Shown here: in pieces, positions 51,012 through 62,644 of the stretch | Layout: the number at the start of each line of letters is the position of its first letter | Numbering within the stretch: the stretch's first letter is position 1 | From: JADJPG01 sp964491875 | GTDB taxonomy: Bacteria > Verrucomicrobiota > Verrucomicrobiia > Limisphaerales > JADJPG01 | Length of the DNA stretch: 64,000 nucleotides | Assembly: GCA_964491875.1 (NCBI GenBank) | Contig: CAZBIC010000018.1 | Coordinates: forward strand, 72,063 to 136,062 | Reading direction: 5' to 3' | Position numbers and translations under genes: made by a program | Notes under the pieces: model-generated | The model's input: the letters and a program-made list of their open reading frames with translations, nothing else | The model's database searches: none | Told to the model about the DNA's origin: nothing

Positions 51012-51427
51012 CTCGGGAATTTACCGCGCTGGAGGAAGCGCGGCCGGCGTCGACGCGAACTGTTGGCTAGGTTGCATGGTCGTGACCGCCCGGAACTAAC
51101 CGAGGGTCCACGGCAAAAGGAGTATTCGGTTCCGTCCGGGATTCAATGCAATTCTTGGGAGACACTGCAGCGGGCCACCAGTTCGGGGAGTTGTTTGCAC
51201 CTCATCATCACCATGGGTGGATCGGGATTGCCCATGGAGCGCCGGCTTCCGGCACGGCGCGTTGGAATCGGCGGCGTGAACACGCCGTGCTGGAAGCCGG
51301 CGCTCCGACGGCGTTTGTAGAATTGGGGCGGTCCGTGGTTGCGACGCGTATCACTCGTCGCCGCGTTTCCCGCGCTTGCCTCGCCGTCGCGCGCCCCGTA
51401 GCATCCGCCACCTTTGAAAGACTGACG
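51012..51427. other. 416-base region between argA and ileS
   Basis: An open frame reads upstream from ileS through part of this stretch, but nothing in it resembles IleRS, so it is treated as non-coding. It contains a long palindromic element (51237-51307) and a shorter CCATGGG/CCCATGG repeat (about 51212-51238). No T-box-like leader was recognised. The ileS and argA promoters, divergent here, must lie in this region but no clear hexamers were found. Confidence 0.5.
51237..51307. repeat. Interspersed palindromic element, copy 1
   Basis: 28-base arms at 51237-51264 and 51280-51307, two mismatches, loop of 15. The arm begins GGAGCGCCGGCTTCC and the right arm ends CCGGCGCTCC. The same core and layout occur at 57454-57522, so this is a dispersed REP-like family rather than a terminator. 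It lies in the divergent argA-ileS intergenic region. Confidence 0.8.
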
Positions 51428-54262
51428 ATGGACTACAAAGACACGCTCAATCTGCCGCGCACCGACTTTCCCATGAAAGCCGATCTGGTGACGCGCGAAC
51501 CGCAACGTCTCGAAAAATGGCAGGCCGCCAATCTTTACGGCAAGATTCAGGAAGCCCGCGCCGGCCACGAGAAGTTCGTCCTGCACGATGGCCCGCCGTT
51601 CGCCAATGGCGACGTCCACATCGGCACCGCGCTGAACAAGATTCTCAAGGACATCATCATCAAGTATCAGACGATCAGCGACAAACACGCGCCGTATGTT
51701 CCGGGCTGGGACTGCCATGGTCTGCCCATCGAGTTCAAGGTCTCGCAGGAGATGCGCAAGGCGGGCGACACCAGCGCCGACGCCGCCACGATTCGCAAGG
51801 CTTGCGAGGCGTATGCGCTCAAGTATCTCGACATCCAGCGCGCGCAGTTCAAGCGCCTCGGCGTGCTCGGCGACTGGGAGAATCCCTACGTCACGCTGCG
51901 CAAGGAGTACGAGGCGGACGAACTCCGCCTGTTCGCGGACATCGTGGAGAAGGGCTTCGTCTATCGCGGCAAGAAGCCGGTGTATTGGAGCATCCCTTGC
52001 CGCACTGCGCTCGCCGAGGCGGAGGTCGAATACGCCGACCATGTCAGCCAGAGCATCTACGTGAAGTTCCCGGTCATCGGCCAGCCCGGCGTGAACATCG
52101 TCATCTGGACGACCACGCCGTGGACGCTGCCCGCGAACCTCGCGGTGGCCTACAACTCCACGTTCAACTACTCGCTGGTGCTCGCGGGCGAAGAGAGCTT
52201 CATCGTCTCCACGATGCTGCTGCCGACGGTCGCCGAGAAGTGCGGCTGGGCGGATTACCAGATCCTGCGCAGCCTCGACGGTTCGGAGCTCGCGCAGTTC
52301 GAGTATCAACATCCGTTCTGCAATCGCACCGGCAAGCTCTTCGCGGGCGACGACTTCGTGGAAAACAGCACGGGTACGGGCTTTGTCCACATCGCGCCGG
52401 GACACGGTCTGGAGGACTACGGCCTCGGCAGCCGCAACGGGCTTCCCATCTATTCGCCGGTCAACGACGACGGCGCACTCGCGCACACGAACGATCTGCC
52501 GGTGGAACAGCAGATGCCCGCCGAGATGCTGGGCAAGAGCATTCTGGAAAAGCACGGCAAGAGCGACGCTAACGAAGCAGTGCTACACGAGCTGCGCGTC
52601 CGCAAGGCGCTGCTCAAGCAGGAGAATTATCATCACAGCTACCCGCATTGCTGGCGCAGCAAAACGCCCGTGATCTTCCGCGCGATGGACCAGTGGTTCA
52701 TCAAGATTGATCACGAGAAGTTCCGTGACCAGGCCGTCAGCGCCATCAACTCCGTGAACTGGGTTCCGGACTGGGGCAAGAACCGCATCGAGTCCGCCGT
52801 GAAGTCGCGTCCCGATTGGTGCATCAGCCGCCAGCGCACTTGGGGCGTGCCGATTCCCGCGTTCTATGACGCGCAGGGCAACCCGATGCTCGACGCGCGC
52901 ATCGTGCGCAACGCCGCTGACCTGATCGAGAAGCACGGCTCCAACATCTGGTTCGAGAAGAGCGCGACCGAACTGTGGTCCCTCGTGAAGCCAAAGGACT
53001 GGACCGGTTCCGAAGCCACCGCGAAATCCAGTGACACGCTCGATGTCTGGATCGATTCCGGTTCGTCTTCGCGCGCGGTCACGGCACGTCGCCCTGAACT
53101 CGCTGGTGCCGACAAGCCGTTCCAAGCCGACCTGTATCTCGAAGGCTCTGATCAGCATCGCGGCTGGTTCCAGTCCTCGCTGCTCCTCTCGCTCGCCGGC
53201 AACGGCGCGCCGCCCTACAAGACCGTGCTGACCCACGGTTTCATGGTCAAACCGGCCGAACTCGGTTCGAAGAAAGTAGAAAAGGTCTCTAAAAGTCAGC
53301 AAGGAACCTACGAAAAACCGCAGACGGCCGATGTTTACGTAAAGGACTACGGGGCAGATGTCGTTCGTCTCTGGGTGGCTTCACAGGATTTTCGTAACGA
53401 TATTCTGGTGAGTGCGGACAGGATTCAAAAGGTCAGCGAGACCTATCGCGGCATCCGCAACGCGCTGCGCTACCAGCTCTCGAACCTCTACGATTTCGAT
53501 CCCGCGAAACACACCGTGGCCGACGCGGACCAGACCGGTCTCGACCGCTGGATTCTCGGCGAGTTCGGGAACGTCTCGGCTGACGTGGCGAAGGCCTACG
53601 ACGCGTACGAGTTCCACGTCGTGTATCAAAAGGTCAGCCAGTTCATCGCCGTGGAGCTGTCGTCGATCTACCACGACATCATCAAGGACCGCTGCTACAC
53701 CGACGCCGCGAATTCACCGCGCCGCCGCTCGACACAAACCGCGCTCTATCGCCTCGTCACCGGATTGTGCGAACTGCTCTCGCCGATCCTCGCCTTCACG
53801 GCGGACGAAGCGTGGGAGTTCATTCCTGGCAAGGCGGATCTGCCCTTCGTGCATCTCGCGACGTGGAAGCCCGGCGTCTTGCAACGCTCCGATGCCGAAC
53901 GCGGCGCGTGGGAGGGTTTGTTCAAGCTGCGCGAACTCGTCCTGCCGAGCCTCGAGAAGGAACGTCAGGCGAAGACCATCGGCAAATCGCTCGAAGCGAA
54001 GGTCACGTTGTCCGGCTCGAACCCGCTGCTCACCGACGCGAAGACGCATCTCGCCGCACTCCGCGAATTGCTCAACGTTTCGCAACTCGAAGTTCACGTC
54101 GCGCCCGCCAACGGCGAACCAACCCTCGACATCGTGGTGGGCAAGGCGCTCGGTCAGAAATGCGAACGCTGCTGGCACTGGGAAGAAGACGTCGGCGCGA
54201 ACGCGAAACACCCGACCCTCTGCGGACGCTGCGTGGGGGCTGTAGAAACGCCTGCGAGTTGA
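51428..54262 (+). CDS. ileS: Isoleucyl-tRNA synthetase
   Basis: 944 residues from ATG 51428 (MDYKDTLNLPRTDFPMKADL), which matches the family N-terminus; earlier in-frame starts give non-homologous sequence. Class I signatures: PPFANGDVHIGTALNKILKD with the HIGH-type motif HIGT (H64), and a variant KMSKS loop KVSKS at 619-623. The anticodon-binding domain is followed by a C-terminal zinc site CERCWHWEE...CGRC. It charges tRNA-Ile and edits valine via the CP1 domain. DNA around 53270-53430, encoding the KMSKS region, uses noticeably more A/T-ending codons than the rest of the gene. Confidence 0.97.
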   Translation: MDYKDTLNLPRTDFPMKADLVTREPQRLEKWQAANLYGKIQEARAGHEKFVLHDGPPFANGDVHIGTALNKILKDIIIKYQTISDKHAPYVPGWDCHGLPIEFKVSQEMRKAGDTSADAATIRKACEAYALKYLDIQRAQFKRLGVLGDWENPYVTLRKEYEADELRLFADIVEKGFVYRGKKPVYWSIPCRTALAEAEVEYADHVSQSIYVKFPVIGQPGVNIVIWTTTPWTLPANLAVAYNSTFNYSLVLAGEESFIVSTMLLPTVAEKCGWADYQILRSLDGSELAQFEYQHPFCNRTGKLFAGDDFVENSTGTGFVHIAPGHGLEDYGLGSRNGLPIYSPVNDDGALAHTNDLPVEQQMPAEMLGKSILEKHGKSDANEAVLHELRVRKALLKQENYHHSYPHCWRSKTPVIFRAMDQWFIKIDHEKFRDQAVSAINSVNWVPDWGKNRIESAVKSRPDWCISRQRTWGVPIPAFYDAQGNPMLDARIVRNAADLIEKHGSNIWFEKSATELWSLVKPKDWTGSEATAKSSDTLDVWIDSGSSSRAVTARRPELAGADKPFQADLYLEGSDQHRGWFQSSLLLSLAGNGAPPYKTVLTHGFMVKPAELGSKKVEKVSKSQQGTYEKPQTADVYVKDYGADVVRLWVASQDFRNDILVSADRIQKVSETYRGIRNALRYQLSNLYDFDPAKHTVADADQTGLDRWILGEFGNVSADVAKAYDAYEFHVVYQKVSQFIAVELSSIYHDIIKDRCYTDAANSPRRRSTQTALYRLVTGLCELLSPILAFTADEAWEFIPGKADLPFVHLATWKPGVLQRSDAERGAWEGLFKLRELVLPSLEKERQAKTIGKSLEAKVTLSGSNPLLTDAKTHLAALRELLNVSQLEVHVAPANGEPTLDIVVGKALGQKCERCWHWEEDVGANAKHPTLCGRCVGAVETPAS

Positions 54263-54272
54263 CGCGGGACGG

Positions 54273-55991
54273 CTACGCCAGCACTTCGTTCCGCCCTTTC
54301 AACCGCGCGTCCATCTCGGCGCGTTTGGCGGACAGGTTGTCCTTGAGCGCGCTGGCCAGCACGGCGCTGAGTTCGCTTGCTTCCGTCACGCGCGGCGCGG
54401 CGACGTAGTCCGCGCCGGCCTTGTAGAGGTCGGCGATCTCCGCAAAGGAATCGCTGGTGACGATGATGCGGGCGGTGGGATTGAGTTCGCGGAGTTGGCG
54501 GACGTGAATCAAGTTCGTCGTCCCTTTTAGGATGGAATTCGGCAGCGTGCAGAGCAGCACCTCGGCATGGCAGACGCCGGCGTGATGGAGCGTTTCGCGG
54601 TTGCTGATGTCGCCGTAGATGACCTTGATGCCACGCTCGCGCAGCTTCTGGTTCACCACCGGGTTGAAATCAATCACCCCCACCTCCTTCAACAGCTCGG
54701 GCTGGTTGCGCTCCAGCTCCGCGATGAGCGAGCTCGCCGTGGTGAAGAAGCCGAGCAGCATGATCCGCGGCGGGTGTTCCTTGTCCGCGGCTTCCTTCGG
54801 GCCTTTGTCGAGATCCGGCACGCCCGTTCGCTTCAACAGCGCGCTGAGCTTTCGCGTGAGCGGATCGGACGCCGCTATGCCGTAGGACGAAGCGACGGCA
54901 AGGATGACGAACGCATACGCCACGATGTCGAGCGAGTGTTGCGAGATGTGTTTCGACTGCTGGCCGATGACGAGAATGACGAGGGAGAACTCGCTGATCT
55001 GGCTGAGGTTGATGGCGGGCAACAGGCCGACGCGATGGCCCTGCCGCAGCTTGTGCAGCACGGGGAACACGGTGACGAACCGGCTCACGATGAGGAACGC
55101 GCTGATCGCCAGCGCCCAGAGAATCAGGTCGAGCGTGGGCGCCGGGATGCGCATGCCCAGCGCGACGAAGAACAGTGTGACGAAGAAATCGCGCAGGCTC
55201 GTGACCTTGGCGGCGACATCCAGGGTGTAGGGAAACGTCGACAAGGCGACGCCGGCGATCAACGCGCCCATCTCGCGCGAGAGATCGAGCAGATGCGCGA
55301 GTCCGGCCAGGATGAAACACCACGCCAGCGCGCCGACCAGCACGAGCTCCGGCGCGCGCGCCATGGCCTTGAACAACCGCGGGAGGCAATACTTGCTGAC
55401 GACAAACGCGAACGCGACGAGCACCAGCACCTTGCCGAGCGACTGCGCGAGGATAGTGAGAGATGGATTCTGAAGATTCGGCTGTAGCGCGAGGAAGAGG
55501 ATCGCGAACAAATCCTGCAGCACGAGCACGCCGAGCGTCAGGCGGCCGGGCAGAGTGTCGAGCTCGCGTTTGTCGTAGAGGATTTTGACGATGATGACGG
55601 TGCTGCTGAGCGCGGTGGCGACGGCGAGATACAACGCATCGAGCTTGCCGCCGGTGATGCTGAATCCGCACGCGAGGAAGAATCCGAGCCCGAGCACGCA
55701 GCCGCCGAGAATCTGAGCGGCGGCGGTGAGCGTGATGACCCGTCCGGCGCGAAGCATCTTCTTGAGATCGATCTCCAGCCCGATCATGAAGAGGAGCAGG
55801 CTCAATCCGATCTCGGCGATGACGGAGATGTGCTCATCAGTTTTGACGAGGCCTAACCCGCGCGGGCCGCAGGCGAATCCGGCGGCGAGGTAGGCGAGGA
55901 TGAGAGGTTGCCGGCCCAGTTGCGCAAGCACCGCCACCGCCCAGGCGGCGATGATGCACTTCGCGATTTCATTGACCAGGCTGTGGTCCAC
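54273..55991 (-). CDS. KefB/YbaL-type cation:proton antiporter with TrkA-N-like domain
   Basis: 572 residues. About 12 membrane helices of a Na+/H+ exchanger fold (LGRQPLILAYLAAGFACGP, IGLSLLLFMIGLEIDLKKM, ALSSTVIIVKILYDKREL, LSREMGALIAGVALS) are followed by a C-terminal RCK/TrkA-N-like Rossmann domain from ~405. The dinucleotide-binding glycine motif is not canonical: it reads GFFTTASSL where GxGxxG is expected, although GVIDFNPVVNQKL and VIYGDISNRETL align well. Role: K+ or Na+ efflux with ligand gating, perhaps altered. It converges on ileS with 10 bases between stops. Confidence 0.88.
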   Translation of the reverse strand: MDHSLVNEIAKCIIAAWAVAVLAQLGRQPLILAYLAAGFACGPRGLGLVKTDEHISVIAEIGLSLLLFMIGLEIDLKKMLRAGRVITLTAAAQILGGCVLGLGFFLACGFSITGGKLDALYLAVATALSSTVIIVKILYDKRELDTLPGRLTLGVLVLQDLFAILFLALQPNLQNPSLTILAQSLGKVLVLVAFAFVVSKYCLPRLFKAMARAPELVLVGALAWCFILAGLAHLLDLSREMGALIAGVALSTFPYTLDVAAKVTSLRDFFVTLFFVALGMRIPAPTLDLILWALAISAFLIVSRFVTVFPVLHKLRQGHRVGLLPAINLSQISEFSLVILVIGQQSKHISQHSLDIVAYAFVILAVASSYGIAASDPLTRKLSALLKRTGVPDLDKGPKEAADKEHPPRIMLLGFFTTASSLIAELERNQPELLKEVGVIDFNPVVNQKLRERGIKVIYGDISNRETLHHAGVCHAEVLLCTLPNSILKGTTNLIHVRQLRELNPTARIIVTSDSFAEIADLYKAGADYVAAPRVTEASELSAVLASALKDNLSAKRAEMDARLKGRNEVLA

Positions 55992-56096
55992 GGGCCGCGA
56001 GGCTACGTGAGTGCAGCCGACAAAGCAAACTTAGGAAGCCTTCGTCGCGATGAAATTATTGAGTAAAGCCAGCGAAGTCGCGGACTCCTCCAGACC

Positions 56097-56846
56097 TCAA
56101 GCAATCCGCATCGTCAGCCCACCGTCGATCGTGAACGTCTCGCCAGTGATGTAGTCGTTGGTCACGAGTTCGGTGATGAGGCTGGCAACTTGCGCGGGCG
56201 TGCCTTCGCGGTGCAGGGGGATGCGTTGTTCCAAGTTCAGCTTCTTCTGAGCGTCACTCATGTTCGCGTGGAAGCGCGTGCGCACGACGCCGGGCGCGAC
56301 GCAGTTCACGCGGATGCTGTCATCGGCGAACTCGCGCGCGAGGGCGCGGGTGAAATGAGGAATCGCTCCCTTCACGACTTGATACGCGATGTTCGTATGC
56401 ACGGCGCGCAGGCCGGCGGTGGACGAGACGAGGATAATGGCGCCCTCCTTGCGCGGCTTCATGTGCGGCAACGCGGCGCGGCAGAGGTGGAAGATGGCGT
56501 GGACGTGGATGTCGAACGCGCCATACCAGTCGTCAGGCGTGATCTCGGAGAGCTTGCCGTTCACCGGGCCGCCGGCGGAATGCACGAGCACATCGAGCGC
56601 GCCTAGCCTCTGCACCGTTTCCTCTACGCAACGCTTCGCGTCGTCCGGCTTGGCGCAGTCGGCCACGATGATTTCGCAGCGTCGACCGAGCTTCTGGATT
56701 TCCTGACGCGTGGCCTGTGCGTCGGCATCGTCGAAACGTCCGTTGATGGCGACATCTGCGCCGGCTTTCGCGAACGCGATGGCCGCGGCCGCACCGATGC
56801 CCTTGGTGCCGCCAGTGACGAAAGCGATTTTGTTTTGGAGGTTCAT
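56097..56846 (-). CDS. Short-chain dehydrogenase/reductase
   Basis: 249 residues from ATG 56846 (MNLQNKIAFVTGGTKGIG); longer frames would run into the adjacent toxin gene. Classical SDR: cofactor motif TGGTKGIG near residue 10, catalytic Ser in VSSTAGL and Tyr/Lys in AYQVVKGA, and C-terminal DYITGETFTIDGG. Most similar in layout to 3-oxoacyl-ACP reductase/glucose dehydrogenase-type enzymes. Substrate not inferable. It starts 50 bases after the end of the toxin gene on the same strand, so it could be read from the same mRNA. Confidence 0.9.
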   Translation of the reverse strand: MNLQNKIAFVTGGTKGIGAAAAIAFAKAGADVAINGRFDDADAQATRQEIQKLGRRCEIIVADCAKPDDAKRCVEETVQRLGALDVLVHSAGGPVNGKLSEITPDDWYGAFDIHVHAIFHLCRAALPHMKPRKEGAIILVSSTAGLRAVHTNIAYQVVKGAIPHFTRALAREFADDSIRVNCVAPGVVRTRFHANMSDAQKKLNLEQRIPLHREGTPAQVASLITELVTNDYITGETFTIDGGLTMRIA

Positions 56847-56895
56847 GGGGTGAAAATGTAGGAGTCGAGGTGACGAGACTCTGACCAATCGGTTC

Positions 56896-57213
56896 TCAGC
56901 CATCGAAACGCGTCAACCAAGTCAGCGGATCGGTGCGACTCGGGATGAGCGAGCCAACGACGATTGTATCTTCGGTAATACCGTAGAGAATGAAGAAGGG
57001 GAACGCTTGCAGATTTCGTCGCCGGAAGGATTTCACGACTTTCGATCCCGTCTGGAGGAAGTGGCCGGCGCCTTGGGGCGACATCTTGATGGCCTCCAAT
57101 GCTTCATCGATCTCCTTGCGGAAGCGAGCCGCGAGTCCCTGTGAGATGGATTGGTAATCCCGCTCAAACTTCCGGATTTCCTTCGGAAACTCCGGATGGA
57201 ACAGAACCCTCAT
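56896..57213 (-). CDS. RelE/ParE-family toxin
   Basis: 105 residues. RelE/ParE-fold sequence: VLFHPEFPKEIRKFERDY helices, then a basic strand patch VVKSFRRRNLQAFPFFILYGI and a closing VVGSLIPSRTDP. Members either cut ribosomal mRNA (RelE) or inhibit gyrase (ParE); which one applies here cannot be told. The start overlaps the antitoxin stop as ATGA, so toxin synthesis is coupled to antitoxin translation. Confidence 0.85.
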   Translation of the reverse strand: MRVLFHPEFPKEIRKFERDYQSISQGLAARFRKEIDEALEAIKMSPQGAGHFLQTGSKVVKSFRRRNLQAFPFFILYGITEDTIVVGSLIPSRTDPLTWLTRFDG

Positions 57214-57413
57214 TGCAGGGCGGCACGCAACTGTTCCTCAGTCAGGCCGGGGGTGCGTCCAGTGGCGACGTCCTCGATGCGACGAATCCCTTCGGCGACG
57301 GCCGCAGTCAGCGGTTCGGGCAATGCGACGCTTTCTACCAGCTGGCGGGCGAGTTCGAGCCGATCTTCGGCCGGAAGGGCCAGTGCGGCTTGGGTTAACT
57401 CGGCGTTAGACAT
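57210..57413 (-). CDS. Putative addiction-module antitoxin component (TIGR02574-like)
   Basis: 67 residues, acidic and helical: ALALPAEDRLELARQLVES followed by RRIEDVATGRTPGLTEEQL. This matches the small TIGR02574-type antitoxin components found upstream of RelE/ParE toxins. No DNA-binding HTH is obvious. It precedes and overlaps the toxin, the usual antitoxin-first order. A palindromic repeat lies just upstream. Confidence 0.82.
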   Translation of the reverse strand: MSNAELTQAALALPAEDRLELARQLVESVALPEPLTAAVAEGIRRIEDVATGRTPGLTEEQLRAALQ

Positions 57414-57453
57414 GACCTGAAGGTATCGAAACGGCGGGGTTGGCGCAAGATTT

Positions 57454-57522
57454 GGAGCGCCGGTCTCCGACCCGGCGCGATCAGTCGGATTTAAAACACG
57501 CCGGGTCGGAGACCGGCGCTCC
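57454..57522. repeat. Interspersed palindromic element, copy 2
   Basis: Perfect 24-base inverted arms at 57454-57477 and 57499-57522 (starting GGAGCGCCGGTCTCC, ending GGAGACCGGCGCTCC), 21-base loop. Same GGAGCGCCGG...CCGGCGCTCC core as at 51237-51307, and the loop-proximal AACACGCCG is shared too. It lies between the toxin-antitoxin pair and the DUF1501 gene, close to the 3' end of the latter, and could form a stable hairpin there. Confidence 0.85.
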
Positions 57523-57529
57523 GTTCCGT

Positions 57530-58963
57530 TTACGCCAGCAGCTTCTCCACGACTTCGCCATGCACATCCGTCAGGCGGAAGTCGCGGCCTTGGAAACGAT
57601 ACGTCAGCTTCGTGTGATCGAAGCCGAGCAGGTGCAGCAGCGTGGCGTGCAGGTCGTGGACGTGAACCTTGTCCTTCGTGGCGTTGAAGCCGAACTCGTC
57701 CGACTCACCGAGCGTGATGCCGGGCTTGATGCCGCCGCCGGCCATCCACATCGAGAAACAATTCGGATGATGATCGCGTCCGTCGTTGCCGCCTTGCACC
57801 ATCGGCGTGCGGCCGAATTCACCGCCCCAGATGACGAGCGTATCCTCGAGCAGACCGCGTTGCTTGAGGTCCGCGACGAGCGCCGCGCTGGCCTGGTCGG
57901 TGTTTTTGCAGTTCTTCTTCAAGTCGCCGACGAGGCCGCCGTGCTGGTCCCAGCTCTCGTGGAAGATTTGCACGAAACGCACGCCGCGTTCGATGAGCCG
58001 CCGCGAGAGCAGGCACGCGCTCGCGTAATTCGCCTTGCCCGGCTCCACGCCGTAGAGATCGAGGATGTGCTTCGGCTCCTTGGACAAATCCATCAAGTCC
58101 GGCGCGCTCGATTGCATCTTGTACGCCATCTCGAACGAGTTGATGCGCGTGGCGATCTCTGGATCACCGACGGAGTCGAGCTTGCGCTGGTTGAGCTTGC
58201 GGATGGCGTCGAGCGAATCGCGCTGCACCTCGTTGTCCATGCCCTTGGGATTGGAAAGATAGAGCACGGGATCGCCGGTGTTGCGGAAGAGCGTGCCGTT
58301 GTAAACGGACGGCAGGAAGCCGCTGCCCCAGTTCGACGCGCCGCCGCTCGTGCCCTTGCCGCCGGTGCTGAACACGACGAACGCAGGCAAATTATCCGTC
58401 TCACTGCCGAGGCCGTAGGTCGTCCACGAGCCGAAGCTCGGCCGGCCGAACATCTGCGAGCCGGTGTTCATCATGATCTGCGCGGGCGCGTGATTGAAGG
58501 CGTCAGTGTGCATCGACTTCACGATGGCGATGTCGTCCGCGACCTTCGCAAGATGCGGCACGATCTCGCTAAGTTCCGCACCGCTCTTGCCGTGGCGCGC
58601 AAACTTGAACTTAGGTCCAAGCAAGGTGGAGTTCGGCGTGATGAACGCGGAGCGGTAGCCCTTGATCAACTCCGGCGGCGGCAGCTTGCCGTCCCATTTC
58701 GCCAGCTCGGGCTTGTTGTCGAACATCTCCAGGTGACTCGGTCCGCCGGCCTGGAAGAGATAGATGACGCGCTTGGCTTTCGCGGCGAAGTGCGGTTTGC
58801 GCGGCGCGAGCGGATTGTTGCCGGTGATGGCGGCGGAAGCCTTGCCGCCGATCAAGTTGCCGAGCGCGAGACCGCCGAGGCCGACGGCGCATTGCTGGAG
58901 GAACCAGCGGCGGGTGACGCCGCGCGGATCCTGGCCGCGATAGAGGTGAGATTGGCAGTTCAT
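57530..58963 (-). CDS. DUF1501 protein with twin-arginine signal (second copy)
   Basis: 477 residues from ATG 58963. A Tat signal (VTRRWFLQQCAVGLGGLALG) is followed by DUF1501 motifs: IYLFQAGGPSHLEMFDNKPEL, NHAPAQIMMNTGSQM, GRPSFGSWTTYGLG, LVIWGGEFGRTPM and GRDHHPNCFSMWMAGGG. It belongs to the planctomycetal/verrucomicrobial form that always travels with cytochrome-DUF1549-DUF1553 partners; that partner is directly upstream (2 bases), so the pair is one operon. It differs strongly in sequence from the DUF1501 protein at 35.9-37.4 kb, which pairs with DUF1800. Confidence 0.9.
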   Translation of the reverse strand: MNCQSHLYRGQDPRGVTRRWFLQQCAVGLGGLALGNLIGGKASAAITGNNPLAPRKPHFAAKAKRVIYLFQAGGPSHLEMFDNKPELAKWDGKLPPPELIKGYRSAFITPNSTLLGPKFKFARHGKSGAELSEIVPHLAKVADDIAIVKSMHTDAFNHAPAQIMMNTGSQMFGRPSFGSWTTYGLGSETDNLPAFVVFSTGGKGTSGGASNWGSGFLPSVYNGTLFRNTGDPVLYLSNPKGMDNEVQRDSLDAIRKLNQRKLDSVGDPEIATRINSFEMAYKMQSSAPDLMDLSKEPKHILDLYGVEPGKANYASACLLSRRLIERGVRFVQIFHESWDQHGGLVGDLKKNCKNTDQASAALVADLKQRGLLEDTLVIWGGEFGRTPMVQGGNDGRDHHPNCFSMWMAGGGIKPGITLGESDEFGFNATKDKVHVHDLHATLLHLLGFDHTKLTYRFQGRDFRLTDVHGEVVEKLLA

Positions 58964-58965
58964 GG

Positions 58966-62229
<3,264 letters not shown>

Positions 62230-62644
62230 GATTGTCGAGGTGTATCGACGTCAACTGCGGCCGCGGACTTCACGTTCCGTGGGTGAAGTGGTGCAGGATG
62301 GGCGGCGCCTACGCAAAAGTGCGGTCTCATCGGGCCGTGAAATCCCGCTTTCAAGGGCTAAATAGCAACATTCCAGTTGCTATTGAGTGTCATTTATGTT
62401 TCTTTTGCGTCGTTCCACAGCTGATTGCCCCAACGCCAGACGATTGTCTTCATTCGATTGGCGTTGGTTACCCAATGCCAATGGCTGCCGGGACGCCCAG
62501 ACAATCGATGAAGTGCCAGACTGTCCAGCTGTGCCCAGAGCTTCCTGTGATCGCGTCTAGTCGCGCCGAGACGGGTTTTAGCCCTGTTTTGTCGAGAGCA
62601 TCGGGCGTTCAGAATCCTCAGTAGAACAACCAACCAGACACATT
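62230..62644. other. 415-base divergent intergenic region
   Basis: Separates the DUF1549-DUF1553 gene from the next secreted-protein gene on the other strand. It holds a 9-bp inverted repeat (62361-62384) and a CCAACGCC/GGCGTTGG repeat (about 62430-62467). Promoters for both genes must lie here but no hexamer pair was convincing. A frame covering most of it codes for no recognisable protein and was not called. Confidence 0.5.
62361..62384. promoter_or_regulatory. 9-bp inverted repeat in a divergent promoter region
   Basis: AATAGCAAC-ATTCCA-GTTGCTATT, perfect arms, in a more A/T-rich patch than its surroundings and about 130 bases from the DUF1549 gene start. A TTTATGTTTCTTTT stretch follows within ~10 bases on the plus strand, so operator and terminator are both possible; no gene ends just upstream on the plus strand, which favours an operator. 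Confidence 0.4.

Noticed and set aside
51012..51427. Possible T-box leader or longer N-terminus for ileS
   Set aside because: No T-box core was seen and the in-frame upstream translation has no similarity to IleRS; part of it is a palindromic repeat.
54567..55487. Plus-strand frame of ~300 codons in the Kef-like gene
   Set aside because: Antisense to the clearly coding antiporter; Arg/Asp/Glu-rich composition is typical of the complementary strand of a GC-rich gene.
62232..62624. 130-codon plus-strand frame upstream of the DUF1349-like gene
   Set aside because: No start context, Cys/His-rich random-looking translation, and it spans inverted repeats; treated as intergenic.
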